A stretch of DNA of 22,550 nt from Bacteriovoracaceae bacterium UBA4096 (GCA_002381945.1 DFXY01000039.1:2803-25352), one strand, 5' to 3'; shown: positions 9,256 to 16,702, numbered from the stretch's first letter. Translations and numbers: made by a program. Notes: a model not told the origin generated them from the sequence alone.

Positions 9256-9963
9256 TTATTTTCCATTGATCAGATTCCTTAATTTTTTAGAGAATGCCGA
9301 CTCGCCCTTAGATTTTCTTAACTCATCCTCCCTCTCCCGAATATATTCAGTATCAGGAAGCATGTGTTTACTGGTAGGAGTTTGTCCTTCTGACGGTTGA
9401 ATTTGAAAAGCTCCCCAAAAATAGACATCATCACTAACCAGATATTTACTACCATCAAGATTTTTATTCCAGTTTAATGAATACTCTTTGCGCCTGAGTT
9501 TTGAATCAAATTTAACAAATTTATTTTCATATCCCCATGTATCAGTTACTGAATCAGTTAAAGTAAATTTAAGGATAAATGGTTTTGTCGTTTTCTTTAT
9601 TGTCAAAAGACCAGTAGCTTCGTATTCATTGCTGTTATTTTTTTTAACACTTGTACTTTTAAAAGAGATTTCCGAATATTGTTTGGATTCAAAAAAATCA
9701 TTGGCCTGCAAATGGTTATCTCGCATCTTGTGTCCGGTATCGATGGAAGTAGTAAGAATAAGAATTTGAATATTCTGTGGTACTTTATTATTATCGAAAT
9801 CTAATTTGCCTGAGAATTCTTTAAATCGTCCGTTTACCTCCGAAACATTCAGATATCCAACCTTGAAAAGGATTTCAGAATGATCTTTGTTGATGACCCA
9901 GTCAGAAGCATTTAGCTGAAAAGAAAAACAAAAAGTTAGTAGTAACAGAGAATGTCTAATCAT
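9256..9963 (-). CDS. YceI family periplasmic lipid-binding protein
   Basis: The 235-residue protein has a signal peptide (cleaved near LNAS|DW) followed by the YceI lipocalin-like fold: WVINKDHSEILFKVGYL at the start, then V.GRFKEFSGKLDFD, DNHLQANDFFE and the F.S.SVK region. YceI proteins bind isoprenoid or quinone-like lipids in the periplasm. The last roughly 40 residues form a charged extension (REREDELRKSKGE...), longer than the usual domain and possibly helical. The gene is divergent from the AraC regulator (110-base gap) and lies upstream of doxX on the same strand, so yceI-doxX is a likely unit. The ribosome site is weak (AGG before ATG). Confidence 0.87.
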   Translation of the reverse strand: MIRHSLLLLTFCFSFQLNASDWVINKDHSEILFKVGYLNVSEVNGRFKEFSGKLDFDNNKVPQNIQILILTTSIDTGHKMRDNHLQANDFFESKQYSEISFKSTSVKKNNSNEYEATGLLTIKKTTKPFILKFTLTDSVTDTWGYENKFVKFDSKLRRKEYSLNWNKNLDGSKYLVSDDVYFWGAFQIQPSEGQTPTSKHMLPDTEYIREREDELRKSKGESAFSKKLRNLINGK

Positions 9964-10036
9964 GAACTTGCCTAATATTTTCTTCCAAGTATAAGGTGAG
10001 CGTTATTAAAGCGTAATGGCCAATCCTCACAATAAC

Positions 10037-10066
10037 TAGCACAAAGGTAACAAAAAGTGCTAAACT
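10037..10066. promoter_or_regulatory. Candidate operator/promoter between yceI-like and araC-like genes
   Basis: An inverted repeat TAGCAC (10037-10042) / GTGCTA (10057-10062) with a 14-base spacer sits in the 110-base divergent gap. An extended -10-like TGCTAAACT (10058-10066) overlaps its right arm. That -10 is only 7 bases before ATG 10074, which has no ribosome site, so the AraC gene may be leaderless and autoregulated. No good -35 is seen. This is pattern reading only. Confidence 0.3.
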
Positions 10067-10073
10067 GCAGCGA

Positions 10074-10958
10074 ATGAAAGCAACTAAAAACGTTCAACAT
10101 TCAATAGAAGCCTTTGGGATAATGAAAGTTTCGATGAGTGGGATACGTGTGGAGCGGATACAAGACAGAGTAGTTCCTGCCGTACCTTTTCCCCATAAGC
10201 ACGACTTTTATCAGTTGATGCTGGTAACTCATGGTACAGGTACTCATCAGATTGATTTTACAAAACATAAAATCACCAATCATCAGTTATTTATTATAAA
10301 GCCCGGTCAGGTTCATTCCTGGAAACTTTCTAAAGGAATTAAAGGTTATATCATTGAGTTTACCAGGGAATCATTACAGATCGAGCTATTTGGAGAAACA
10401 GATATTTTTAACCAGCTTCAGTTTCTTCCAGATCGCCTGTTGATTAAAAATATTTCTTTCCAGAAGACATTTCTCACAATGGTAGAAATCATGTTTAATG
10501 AGTTTCAGAATAAATCTGACTATCATGATGTCTGCCTGAGGAATTATCTTTCAGGAATTCTTGTACAACTCATACGCGAATGTTCTACTTATAAAATTGT
10601 ACACAAGAAAACTGTCAGCTCTCTTGAGTACTTCAGGCAATTAGTCGAAACCCATTTTCGTGATCAGCACAGAGTTGAATTCTATGCAAAGAAACTTAAT
10701 ACCTCACCTCGTGCCCTTTCTATGCAGGTATCCAGGGCGTACGGTAAAGCACCCAGAATGCTGATTCAAGAGCGCTTCATTCTGGAAGCTAAACGCTATT
10801 TGGCCTTTTCAGGCCTTAGTATTTCTGAAATTGGTTATGAGTTGGGCTTTCAAGATGCGAACTATTTTTCAAGGTTTTTCAGGCTGCATGAAAAAATCTC
10901 GCCAGGTGTTTTCAGAGAAAGACTAAAGATTAAAGAAGGGACTGCATCAGGTGACTAG
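10074..10958 (+). CDS. AraC family transcriptional regulator
   Basis: The 294-residue product has an N-terminal cupin-type sensor domain (residues about 25-100; PFPHKHDFYQLMLV, then FIIKPGQVHSW) and a C-terminal double helix-turn-helix domain (about 190-285). The second HTH is SEIGYELGFQDANYFSRFF followed by the P-x-x-F-R-E signature. Such proteins bind a small ligand and activate nearby genes; the divergent yceI-doxX pair is the obvious target. ATG 10074 has no Shine-Dalgarno; other in-frame ATGs at 10122 and 10134 lack one as well, so the start is uncertain. The 3' end overlaps the convergent phospholipase gene by 29 bases. Inducer unknown. Confidence 0.88.
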   Translation: MKATKNVQHSIEAFGIMKVSMSGIRVERIQDRVVPAVPFPHKHDFYQLMLVTHGTGTHQIDFTKHKITNHQLFIIKPGQVHSWKLSKGIKGYIIEFTRESLQIELFGETDIFNQLQFLPDRLLIKNISFQKTFLTMVEIMFNEFQNKSDYHDVCLRNYLSGILVQLIRECSTYKIVHKKTVSSLEYFRQLVETHFRDQHRVEFYAKKLNTSPRALSMQVSRAYGKAPRMLIQERFILEAKRYLAFSGLSISEIGYELGFQDANYFSRFFRLHEKISPGVFRERLKIKEGTASGD

Positions 10959-12438
10959 GTACTTTTAAAAGCCAATAAAGAGCTTTTTTGAGGGGCCCAA
11001 GTCCCTTTTGATGAAAGTCCTCACACTCATCTTCAACCTCCCCTTCGCTATCTAGACCATGGCTATTATCCATTCGTGACTTAATGTTATTTTTCACGTC
11101 ATTGGTAAGAGCTTCACTTCCACTGCAGAAGATGGATAATTCGGTGTTATAGAAACTTGATCTATTATCAAGATTAAAAGAACCGACCATAAAAGAATCA
11201 TTATTAAATACAACTGACTTTGAATGAGTTCCCCATGTCGCATGTTCCATCTCTTCATCCATCAGTTTTGTTTCTTTTGGGTACTTTCCTTTAAATATGA
11301 ACGCTTTGAAGTTTTTAAAGGGCGTGAACTTTCTGATTGTATCCCTGAAAACGGTTGCAACAGGAATAGCATCGGATGAGGCCAGACTATTGGTCATGAC
11401 CGAGATCTTGGATCTCCTCTCGGTTAAAAGCTGTGATATTTTGTCACTGACTGAGTTATTCAGAAAGTAAGGTGTATCAAAAATCATCTCTTCATCTGTT
11501 TTGGCCTTGGCCTCCATCCAGTTCATGATTTCTCGTCTTAAATGGCGATAGTTTTTATCGTATTTCTTTGGCTTAAGTCTTTCCAGGAACCCGGCCCCCT
11601 CTTTATCAGATGCAAAGGCAACTTCAGGGCATTCGTATTTTCCATTGGAAAGAAACATTTCTTTGCCTTCTTTCATTGCAAATTCAAGGATTTTGTCATG
11701 CTCCTCATCTGGGGCCAATGCCAGTGATGCATCCTTAACTTTATCCTCATGACGTCTTAATTCCATTCTGTACTGATGGTCGTTATAACTTTCCCCAATA
11801 TGGGAATTTTTCGAAGGTGGTTCAACTTCTCCCGGGATCTGAGTCAAAGGGGAATCCCAGAACTTTTCGAAGCTATCACTCATCGTTTGAACGATCTCGC
11901 CTTGGATAGTGGCGTCTCTATCCAAAAAATTATAGTCTTTTGAAAGATCAAAGTATTCATCGGCAATATTCCTTCCTCCAGTTATGGCCTCTTTACCGTC
12001 GGCCACCATAAGCTTACGATGGTTTCGTGACTGAAAAGTCGAGAATTGAAAGATTGAAGAAGCATTGTAATAGCGAACGTCGACATTATGCTTTTTAAGC
12101 TCTTGAGCGTAGTATTCATCAAGCTTGAAAACACCAAAGAATTTATCTACCAGAACTCTGACTTTCACTCCTCTTTTAGCTGCTGCTGCCAGTTCTTTAA
12201 GAATGATTTTTCCAGATTTATCAGTGTTGAAGATATAGGATTCAAGATCAATCGTTTTTTTTGCTCTGCGAATCATATCCACCCGAGCATACAATGATGC
12301 CATCCCGGAGTTGATAATCCGCATGTCATGCTTTTCAGATGAATATTTGCGATAAGGTTCAATATCGTTGGCATCTGATAATACAGCTATCGCCGTTCCT
12401 CCCAAGATGAGAGTTATTATCAAAAACCAAAACTTCAT
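10930..12438 (-). CDS. Phospholipase D family protein, ClsC-like (possible cardiolipin synthase)
   Basis: The 502-residue protein starts with an N-terminal hydrophobic anchor or signal (residues 1-20), so the body is probably periplasmic. It has two PLD half-sites: HRKLMVAD (His140, Lys142, Asp147) followed by GGRNIADEY, and HSKSVVFN (His405, Lys407) followed by VGSFNLDNRS. The second motif has Asn412 where the canonical HxKxxxxD has Asp. The GSFNLDNRS tail and spacing resemble the ClsC (YmdC) type, which makes cardiolipin from phosphatidylglycerol and phosphatidylethanolamine; substrate here is inference. A charged insert of about 100 residues (205-310) separates the halves. AAGGAG lies 7 bases before ATG 12438. 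The far upstream region holds a candidate terminator/leader (12544-12653). Confidence 0.85.
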   Translation of the reverse strand: MKFWFLIITLILGGTAIAVLSDANDIEPYRKYSSEKHDMRIINSGMASLYARVDMIRRAKKTIDLESYIFNTDKSGKIILKELAAAAKRGVKVRVLVDKFFGVFKLDEYYAQELKKHNVDVRYYNASSIFQFSTFQSRNHRKLMVADGKEAITGGRNIADEYFDLSKDYNFLDRDATIQGEIVQTMSDSFEKFWDSPLTQIPGEVEPPSKNSHIGESYNDHQYRMELRRHEDKVKDASLALAPDEEHDKILEFAMKEGKEMFLSNGKYECPEVAFASDKEGAGFLERLKPKKYDKNYRHLRREIMNWMEAKAKTDEEMIFDTPYFLNNSVSDKISQLLTERRSKISVMTNSLASSDAIPVATVFRDTIRKFTPFKNFKAFIFKGKYPKETKLMDEEMEHATWGTHSKSVVFNNDSFMVGSFNLDNRSSFYNTELSIFCSGSEALTNDVKNNIKSRMDNSHGLDSEGEVEDECEDFHQKGLGPLKKALYWLLKVPSHLMQSLL

Positions 12439-12543
12439 TCAGATCTCCTTCCCAGATATTAGTTTACCTCGGAAAGGCCGTTTCTCATGTTTTGGGTTAA
12501 ATTTTCCCATTTAAAGGGGGTAGATTTTTCCCCAGACAATCTC

Positions 12544-12577
12544 AAAAAAAAATGGCCATCCGAAGATGACCATTTTT
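12544..12577 (-). terminator. Rho-independent terminator or attenuator with a UUCG tetraloop
   Basis: Read on the minus strand: a 10-bp stem AATGGTCATC / GATGGCCATT (one G-U pair) closed by a C(UUCG)G tetraloop, followed by a run of nine U. Flanking A and U runs can extend the stem. No gene ends just upstream of it; the nearest gene downstream in the same direction starts about 105 bases later (phospholipase, 12438). It therefore ends a separate short RNA or acts as an attenuator in a long leader. Confidence 0.72.
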
Positions 12578-12653
12578 CGTCCACGTTTTTGAATTAAGAA
12601 TTGCTTCTTTCTTGACCAACTCATTTTGAATTTCTTCAATCTGGGTCGTGGAC
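12544..12653 (-). ncRNA. Candidate small RNA or structured leader upstream of the phospholipase gene
   Basis: About 110 bases, minus strand. The 5' end carries GTCCACG and, just before the terminator, CGTGGAC; these pair perfectly and would close a domain of about 60 bases, which itself contains a small TTGAA/TTCAA hairpin. The terminator directly follows. A -35/-10-like pair lies just upstream. One 7-bp inverted repeat could arise by chance, so this rests mainly on the terminator without a gene. Confidence 0.35.
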
Positions 12654-12656
12654 TTG

Positions 12657-12685
12657 ATATAATTTTATGAATATCAGCACAGCAA
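12657..12685 (-). promoter_or_regulatory. Candidate sigma70-like promoter for the minus-strand RNA
   Basis: TTGCTG (12685-12680), a 17-base spacer, then TTATAT (12662-12657). The expected start near 12650 would clip two or three bases from the 5' stem arm at 12653, so either the start or the stem is slightly misplaced. Both hexamers are imperfect. Confidence 0.3.
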
Positions 12686-12782
12686 GAGAACTGAAATCTG
12701 GCCCAAGATCCCAAGGGGAACTATCCGATCTGCACTGTAATTTTTACATAGTTACCAGTTACGCTACATATTGTTTACACAC

Positions 12783-12811
12783 TTTACTTTGCCGAACCGA
12801 ACTTGTGTTAT
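12783..12811 (+). promoter_or_regulatory. Candidate promoter of the TIGR02147 regulator
   Basis: TTTACT, a 17-base spacer, then TGTTAT, ending 10 bases before ATG 12822. The predicted start lies about 4 bases from the ATG, and no ribosome site is present, pointing to a nearly leaderless message. Imperfect hexamers make this tentative. Confidence 0.28.
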
Positions 12812-12821
12812 TTTGGCCAGC

Positions 12822-13610
12822 ATGAATATTGGACAAGCATATTATTTAACAAAGATTAAAGAAGATCTTTCTCTTAAGCAGCGAAACAATCCTCACTACT
12901 CGCTCCGCGCCTATGCCAGGGACGTTGGGATACATCCCGCGACATTAAGCCAGATACTTAAGGGGAAAAGACCACTTCCATTAAAAGATTCTGAAGCTGT
13001 TGCTCTGAAGCTTAATTTGGGTCCTAAGGAAAAAACGCTTTTTGTAGAAAGCTTACTGAGGAACAAGTCTGCCATTGATCAAATTAAGATAAGTGATTTT
13101 GACACTCGTCTGATGCTTGATGAATCATACTATCAAATCATTGCAGAATGGGAGCATTATGCTCTTCTTGAGTTGTTTCATTTGCAGCAGTTTACTCGTA
13201 CCCCAGAAGACGTTGCCCGACTTCTTGACTTAACCATGAACAGGACAGAAGTCGTAATTAATAACCTATTAGTTTGCGGGCTTTTGGAAGTAGATCCGGA
13301 AGGGAAACTTCAAAAAGTACACTCTGATATCAGGACAACAGAAGACATAAGCAGCCAGGCCTTAAAAGAATCCCATAAAGAAACATTAGATCTTGGAAAA
13401 GAAAAGATTGAACAAATAGCAATAGACATGAGGGACTTTTCTTCATCAACTCTTGCCATTGATCTTAAAAAGATCCCTGAAGCTAAGATCATCATCAGGG
13501 AATTCCGTCAAAAAATGGCCGCATTATTAGAGGATGGTGACAAAACTGATGTCTATCAACTGGCCATACAATTCTATCCTTTGACTAAACTTGAAAAGGA
13601 AATTCACTAG
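12822..13610 (+). CDS. TIGR02147 family regulator
   Basis: The 262-residue product matches the TIGR02147 family (common in Bdellovibrionota and Fibrobacter): an N-terminal HTH-like region (SLRAYARDVGIHPATLSQIL followed by KGKRPLP, residues about 27-53), a central winged-helix-like block (AEWEHYALLELFHL... EDVARLLDLT...L..CGLLE), a TTEDISSQALKESHKE segment, and a C-terminal FSSSTLAIDLKKIPEAKIIIREFRQKM helix. It is probably a DNA-binding regulator. ATG 12822 is chosen because the family starts just before the HTH; the upstream TTG 12771 would overlap the likely promoter. It ends 9 bases before a secreted-protein gene, so the two are almost surely cotranscribed and this may be a regulator-plus-envelope-protein pair. 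Confidence 0.82.
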   Translation: MNIGQAYYLTKIKEDLSLKQRNNPHYSLRAYARDVGIHPATLSQILKGKRPLPLKDSEAVALKLNLGPKEKTLFVESLLRNKSAIDQIKISDFDTRLMLDESYYQIIAEWEHYALLELFHLQQFTRTPEDVARLLDLTMNRTEVVINNLLVCGLLEVDPEGKLQKVHSDIRTTEDISSQALKESHKETLDLGKEKIEQIAIDMRDFSSSTLAIDLKKIPEAKIIIREFRQKMAALLEDGDKTDVYQLAIQFYPLTKLEKEIH

Positions 13611-13619
13611 GAGTGAGTT

Positions 13620-14699
13620 ATGTATAAAAAAACGTTTTTAGCAGCATTAATGGCCCTAAGCTTTTCTGCAATAGCAGGTGATAAAGGCAATGGCGGCTAT
13701 TCAGTTGTATGCCGGAATGATGACGGCACGATTGCATCTGCTGAATTACTGGATATTTATGAAGGCCGCCTCATTCATAATCTCAATTACTCTAAGAACT
13801 CGCTTAATGTTGCTGCCAGGCTCTCAGCGGTTCAGTATAAAACGCTCAATAACAGACCTTTCTCCGACAAATTTATAAGAGAGATCAAAAATATTTATTC
13901 AAATCTCGTCTTCATTCCGGAAGGAAATGAACTTGCACTAACTGAGGATGCATTTCCATCGATCAAGAAGAAGGATTGCCAATTTGAGCAGCTTGCTAAT
14001 TATACTAATAATGGTGAAATCATTGTATCTCAGGAAATCTATCATCATCTAGATAACTTGAACCGGGCAGCTCTCATCGTCCATGAAGCAGTTTACGCAA
14101 TCAGAAGAAAAGCCTTGGGTGAAAACACCTCAACAGCATCACGAAAACTGACGGCCTATCTAATGGCCGAAAAATTAAAATACAATGAGGAAGCCGAACT
14201 GAATCGTCTGATTAAAGGCTCACTTCAAAGACCAGATGTGAGTAAAAGGCCTTGCGGCTTAACTGGTCCGATAAGCGAAAGAATAGAAAGCTGCTCTTAT
14301 CAGGAAAAATCAAAGTACAGCCTGGTCCTGGTTACCAGAACCGAGGACATGGAAGAGATCTACAAAGACCTTGCAACAGGTTTAATTTGGAGTTCCCGTC
14401 TGGACTCTAAAATGAACCTCATCATGGCGGATAAAGCTTGTCGGTCCAGCAATTTGTCATCAAAGGGCCATATTAAGGGTTCATGGCGCTTACCAACAGT
14501 TGATGAGTATGCCTATGCCTCTGACCGTATACTTCCGATACTTCCCGGCATGTATGGCGATGACGAAAACTATTGGTTCTGGACCAGTACCACCAGGCTA
14601 AATTTCGCCTTGGTGTATAAAGGGGCCGCTGGAGAACGTGGATATGAATTCATCAAATCCAATAAAACCGGCTCAGTGAGATGTGTCCTTCAGGATTAA
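13620..14699 (+). CDS. Secreted protein with HEAVY motif and C-terminal DUF1566 domain
   Basis: The 359-residue protein has a signal peptide (cleaved at AIA|GD) followed by GNGGYSVVCR..G.IASAELLDIYEG, a pattern I associate with Bdellovibrionota secreted proteins. Near residue 155 is IVHEAVYAIRRK, a helix with His-Glu that recalls a zincin start but lacks the second His of HExxH. Residues about 245-357 form a DUF1566 (Lcl C-terminal) domain: DLATGLIWS, CR, GSWRLPTVDEY, YWFWTSTT and GSVRCV. DUF1566 is a C-type-lectin-like fold found on secreted or surface proteins. AGGAG lies 6 bases before ATG. It shares a transcript with the regulator and ends at the terminator at 14721. Enzymatic activity is unproven. 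Confidence 0.75.
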   Translation: MYKKTFLAALMALSFSAIAGDKGNGGYSVVCRNDDGTIASAELLDIYEGRLIHNLNYSKNSLNVAARLSAVQYKTLNNRPFSDKFIREIKNIYSNLVFIPEGNELALTEDAFPSIKKKDCQFEQLANYTNNGEIIVSQEIYHHLDNLNRAALIVHEAVYAIRRKALGENTSTASRKLTAYLMAEKLKYNEEAELNRLIKGSLQRPDVSKRPCGLTGPISERIESCSYQEKSKYSLVLVTRTEDMEEIYKDLATGLIWSSRLDSKMNLIMADKACRSSNLSSKGHIKGSWRLPTVDEYAYASDRILPILPGMYGDDENYWFWTSTTRLNFALVYKGAAGERGYEFIKSNKTGSVRCVLQD

Positions 14700-14720
14700 A
14701 ATCTTAAAAATACCCGTCTA

Positions 14721-14749
14721 AGGCCGCAGTAATGCGGCCTTTTTTTTTT
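14721..14749 (+). terminator. Rho-independent terminator after the DUF1566 gene
   Basis: Perfect 8-bp stem AGGCCGCA / TGCGGCCT with a GTAA loop, followed by nine T. It lies 21 bases after the stop codon at 14699. Confidence 0.93.
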
Positions 14750-14764
14750 ATCAAAAAATTCATG

Positions 14765-14793
14765 TTGCAAGACCTTGCTACAGAATGTAGATT
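14765..14793 (+). promoter_or_regulatory. Candidate sigma70 promoter of an orphan mini-transcript
   Basis: TTGCAA (14765-14770), exact 17-base spacer, TAGATT (14788-14793); expected start near 14800. It sits just after one plus-strand terminator and about 105 bases before another, with no conventional gene between, which is the main support. Confidence 0.45.
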
Positions 14794-14820
14794 GCGGCCC
14801 CACAGAAATATACAGGAAAA

Positions 14821-14877
14821 ATGGATTTGGTGTTAAAAAGTAAAGAGATGTTAATTATGTTGTTGCGAGCTTCATAG
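14821..14877 (+). CDS. Possible 18-residue peptide
   Basis: ATG 14821 to TAG 14877 encodes MDLVLKSKEMLIMLLRAS, a short amphipathic, basic, Leu/Met-rich sequence. AGGA lies 3 bases before the ATG, closer than the usual spacing. Small hydrophobic peptides of this kind can act at membranes, but an ORF of this size may be chance. The surrounding promoter and terminator are the reason to keep it. Confidence 0.3.
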   Translation: MDLVLKSKEMLIMLLRAS

Positions 14878-14897
14878 TTAACAGATTCCTGATGGTG

Positions 14898-14928
14898 AAG
14901 CCCCGATTGCGAGTCGGGGCTTTTTTTT
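14898..14928 (+). terminator. Rho-independent terminator of the orphan unit
   Basis: Stem AAGCCCCGA / TCGGGGCTT with loop TTGCGAG, followed by a run of T through 14928. The U-tract is only on the plus strand; the opposite strand has just two T after the stem, so it is not primarily the terminator of the minus-strand gene ending at 14931. Confidence 0.9.
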
Positions 14929-14930
14929 GC

Positions 14931-15932
14931 CTATTTTTGCTCATTCAGCATTTTTAAGGTTTCGGAAAAGTTCAAGGTAAAATTCTCATTCAAGATGAAT
15001 GGAAAGGACAAGGTTACACTCTTATTGTCTTCCTTTTTATTTTTGAACATTAAGTTTGCGGCCTTAGCTATTCCAGCTTTAATCAAACCCTGTTTTTTTT
15101 CTTCATTAAGCTTAAACGCCTCCAACTCCGACGAAATTTCACCTTGAATTTTTCCATCACTCGACTCTGCAACAATAACCGCGTTCAGATTGGCCTTCGT
15201 GATATCAAGAGGGATTTTATCTCCGGCCATTTTCTCAATTACACTGGACGTAATATTGGCCATTTTACCTGTTATTATCCATGGTGTAGAATCTGCTTCT
15301 AGTTTAGTTTTACCAGTAATATTAACCGTTCCTCCTTCAAGGATCTGTGATTTTAAACTAAACTCTGTTAATTCATTAATAGAGCCTAATCCAAAATCCT
15401 TAAGTAAAACTTCAACATCTTGCAGGCTCAGTATGGTTCTAACATTGTCATCCTTGGCCTCTTTTAAGTTAAAACGTTTTATTTTAGCAACTACTCGATC
15501 TAGATAAATATCTTGTTTTATTTTTTTCCTGGCCTCATTTTTAACACGATTAATTTCTTCAACAAATTCTTTCGATAAGGTCAGATTAATCTCATCACTT
15601 TGGATAGAGTATATTTTATTACCTTGAAAGATCTCAGACCAATCAAGGTTCATCTTTACATTGTTCATATCCGCGATGCTGAATTCAGAGGTTTGATGAA
15701 AAACTTTTACATCTTTAACAAAGATCTCACCCTTGAAGGCATTAAAATCCAGATCACCTACCCTATAGGCATAACCTTTATCGTCTGCGCCAGTCTGATT
15801 AATATAGCTCCTGAGCAAAAAAGGCGAAATCATTCTTATCATCAAGAACAATAACGCCAGAAATATTAGAGCAAAAAAAATCCATTTTTTGCTCTTCTTA
15901 CTTTCTGACCTGGAGATGTAAATAGATTTCAT
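14931..15932 (-). CDS. Membrane-anchored AsmA/DUF748-like protein
   Basis: The 333-residue product has a basic cytoplasmic start (SRSESKKSKK), one strong transmembrane helix (residues about 17-37), and a large beta-rich periplasmic region. It reads like AsmA/DUF748-type proteins: YRVGDLDFNAFKGEIFVKDVKV near 60-80, then repeated amphipathic beta patterns and a late GTVNITGKTKLEAD. This superfamily is linked to lipid transport between the inner and outer membranes. The gene follows the rhomboid gene by 22 bases, so they likely share a transcript. AAGG precedes ATG 15932 by about 6 bases. The family call is by pattern only; function is inference. Confidence 0.6.
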   Translation of the reverse strand: MKSIYISRSESKKSKKWIFFALIFLALLFLMIRMISPFLLRSYINQTGADDKGYAYRVGDLDFNAFKGEIFVKDVKVFHQTSEFSIADMNNVKMNLDWSEIFQGNKIYSIQSDEINLTLSKEFVEEINRVKNEARKKIKQDIYLDRVVAKIKRFNLKEAKDDNVRTILSLQDVEVLLKDFGLGSINELTEFSLKSQILEGGTVNITGKTKLEADSTPWIITGKMANITSSVIEKMAGDKIPLDITKANLNAVIVAESSDGKIQGEISSELEAFKLNEEKKQGLIKAGIAKAANLMFKNKKEDNKSVTLSFPFILNENFTLNFSETLKMLNEQK

Positions 15933-15954
15933 AACGGCCTTCCGGATAAATATT

Positions 15955-16605
15955 TTATATTTGTCTTATAACTACTTTTTTACGAACGAAAAATATGTAA
16001 TAAGTCATTCCACAAAGTGCTCCACCCAGATGCGCTCCATACCCAATAGGCAATGTACTGCCTCTTGATTGCGCAATCAGGCCCCAAAGATCCAGGGCCA
16101 CAAACATGATTGCCCCCCAAATAGCAGGAATAGGAATCAAACCTAAGATCAAGAGTTTTTCTTTTGGAAACATTAGAGAAAACAATAAGATCACTCCGGA
16201 GATTGCACCTGATGCCCCCAGAGCTGGTACATTAGGCATATCAAGGATAATAGTACTGACTAAACAATGGCCAATTGAACCAGTTATGCCAGCAGCAAGA
16301 TAAAATCTCAAAAAACGATAGGGACCAAATACTTTCTCAAGCGTCATCCCAAAACCATAAAATACAAACATGTTAATAAAAATATGAAATAGCATGTTGT
16401 GCGAAAAAACTGAAGTGATCAAGGTCCATATCCGACCTTCTGAGACAGCTTCCCAGCTAACCAAAAAATGCCTGATCATAAAAGAAGGCTCGTAACCGAA
16501 GATAAACCACAAGAAGAATACAACGATGTTTATCTTAATTATTATAGAAACGACCAAAGGTTTTCTCATCTGATTAAGTGTGGCCTTCATACAATTCAAA
16601 GTCAT
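15955..16605 (-). CDS. Rhomboid family intramembrane serine protease
   Basis: The 216-residue protein has about six membrane segments and all rhomboid hallmarks: the GRIWTLITSVFSH loop, HxxxN (His74, Asn78), GASGAISG with the nucleophile Ser132, and AHLGGALCG with His192. The Ser-His dyad is intact, so it should be active on membrane-protein transmembrane segments. Substrates are unknown; anchored proteins encoded nearby are possible. The start is uncertain: ATG 16605 has only a GGGA close upstream, and ATGs at 16590 and 16566 have none. It is the first gene of a two-gene minus-strand unit with the AsmA-like gene. Confidence 0.92.
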   Translation of the reverse strand: MTLNCMKATLNQMRKPLVVSIIIKINIVVFFLWFIFGYEPSFMIRHFLVSWEAVSEGRIWTLITSVFSHNMLFHIFINMFVFYGFGMTLEKVFGPYRFLRFYLAAGITGSIGHCLVSTIILDMPNVPALGASGAISGVILLFSLMFPKEKLLILGLIPIPAIWGAIMFVALDLWGLIAQSRGSTLPIGYGAHLGGALCGMTYYIFFVRKKVVIRQI

Positions 16606-16702
16606 TTCCCAAAACGTTAGGGACTAATGGAAAAATTAAGAATTCCTTCAGTATCCTTATCTATTCAAAACTGTTTCGATTCTCTATGACCAAGGAGATC
16701 AT

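Larger units (their letters stand above)
12439..12821. other. 383-bp gene-free gap with a minus-strand terminator and two candidate promoters
   Basis: This gap separates two genes transcribed away from each other. It holds a minus-strand terminator (12544-12577), a 7-bp inverted repeat (12579-12585 / 12647-12653), a candidate minus promoter (12657-12685), a direct AGTTAC repeat near 12750-12763, and a candidate plus promoter (12783-12811). A 67-codon minus ORF crossing 12511-12714 is interrupted by the terminator hairpin and has no ribosome site, so I do not call it a gene. Confidence 0.6.
14800..14928 (+). ncRNA. Candidate small RNA / mini-mRNA between two terminators
   Basis: About 130 bases from the predicted start to the second terminator. 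It is isolated from the upstream gene by the terminator at 14721-14749. It contains an 18-codon ORF with a plausible ribosome site, so it may be a peptide mRNA, a dual-function RNA or a plain sRNA. No known RNA family was recognised; it does not look like tRNA, 6S or SRP RNA. Confidence 0.45.

Noticed and set aside
12511..12714. 67-codon minus-strand ORF upstream of the phospholipase gene
   Set aside because: No ribosome site, odd composition, and it would run through the UUCG terminator hairpin; better read as an RNA region.
14090..14115. HEAVY helix of the DUF1566 protein as a zinc protease site
   Set aside because: The second His of HExxH is missing (HEAVY), and no third ligand can be identified, so peptidase activity is not claimed.
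15190..15507. 105-codon plus-strand ORF opposite the AsmA-like gene
   Set aside because: Antisense shadow of a gene with a clear membrane anchor and family pattern.
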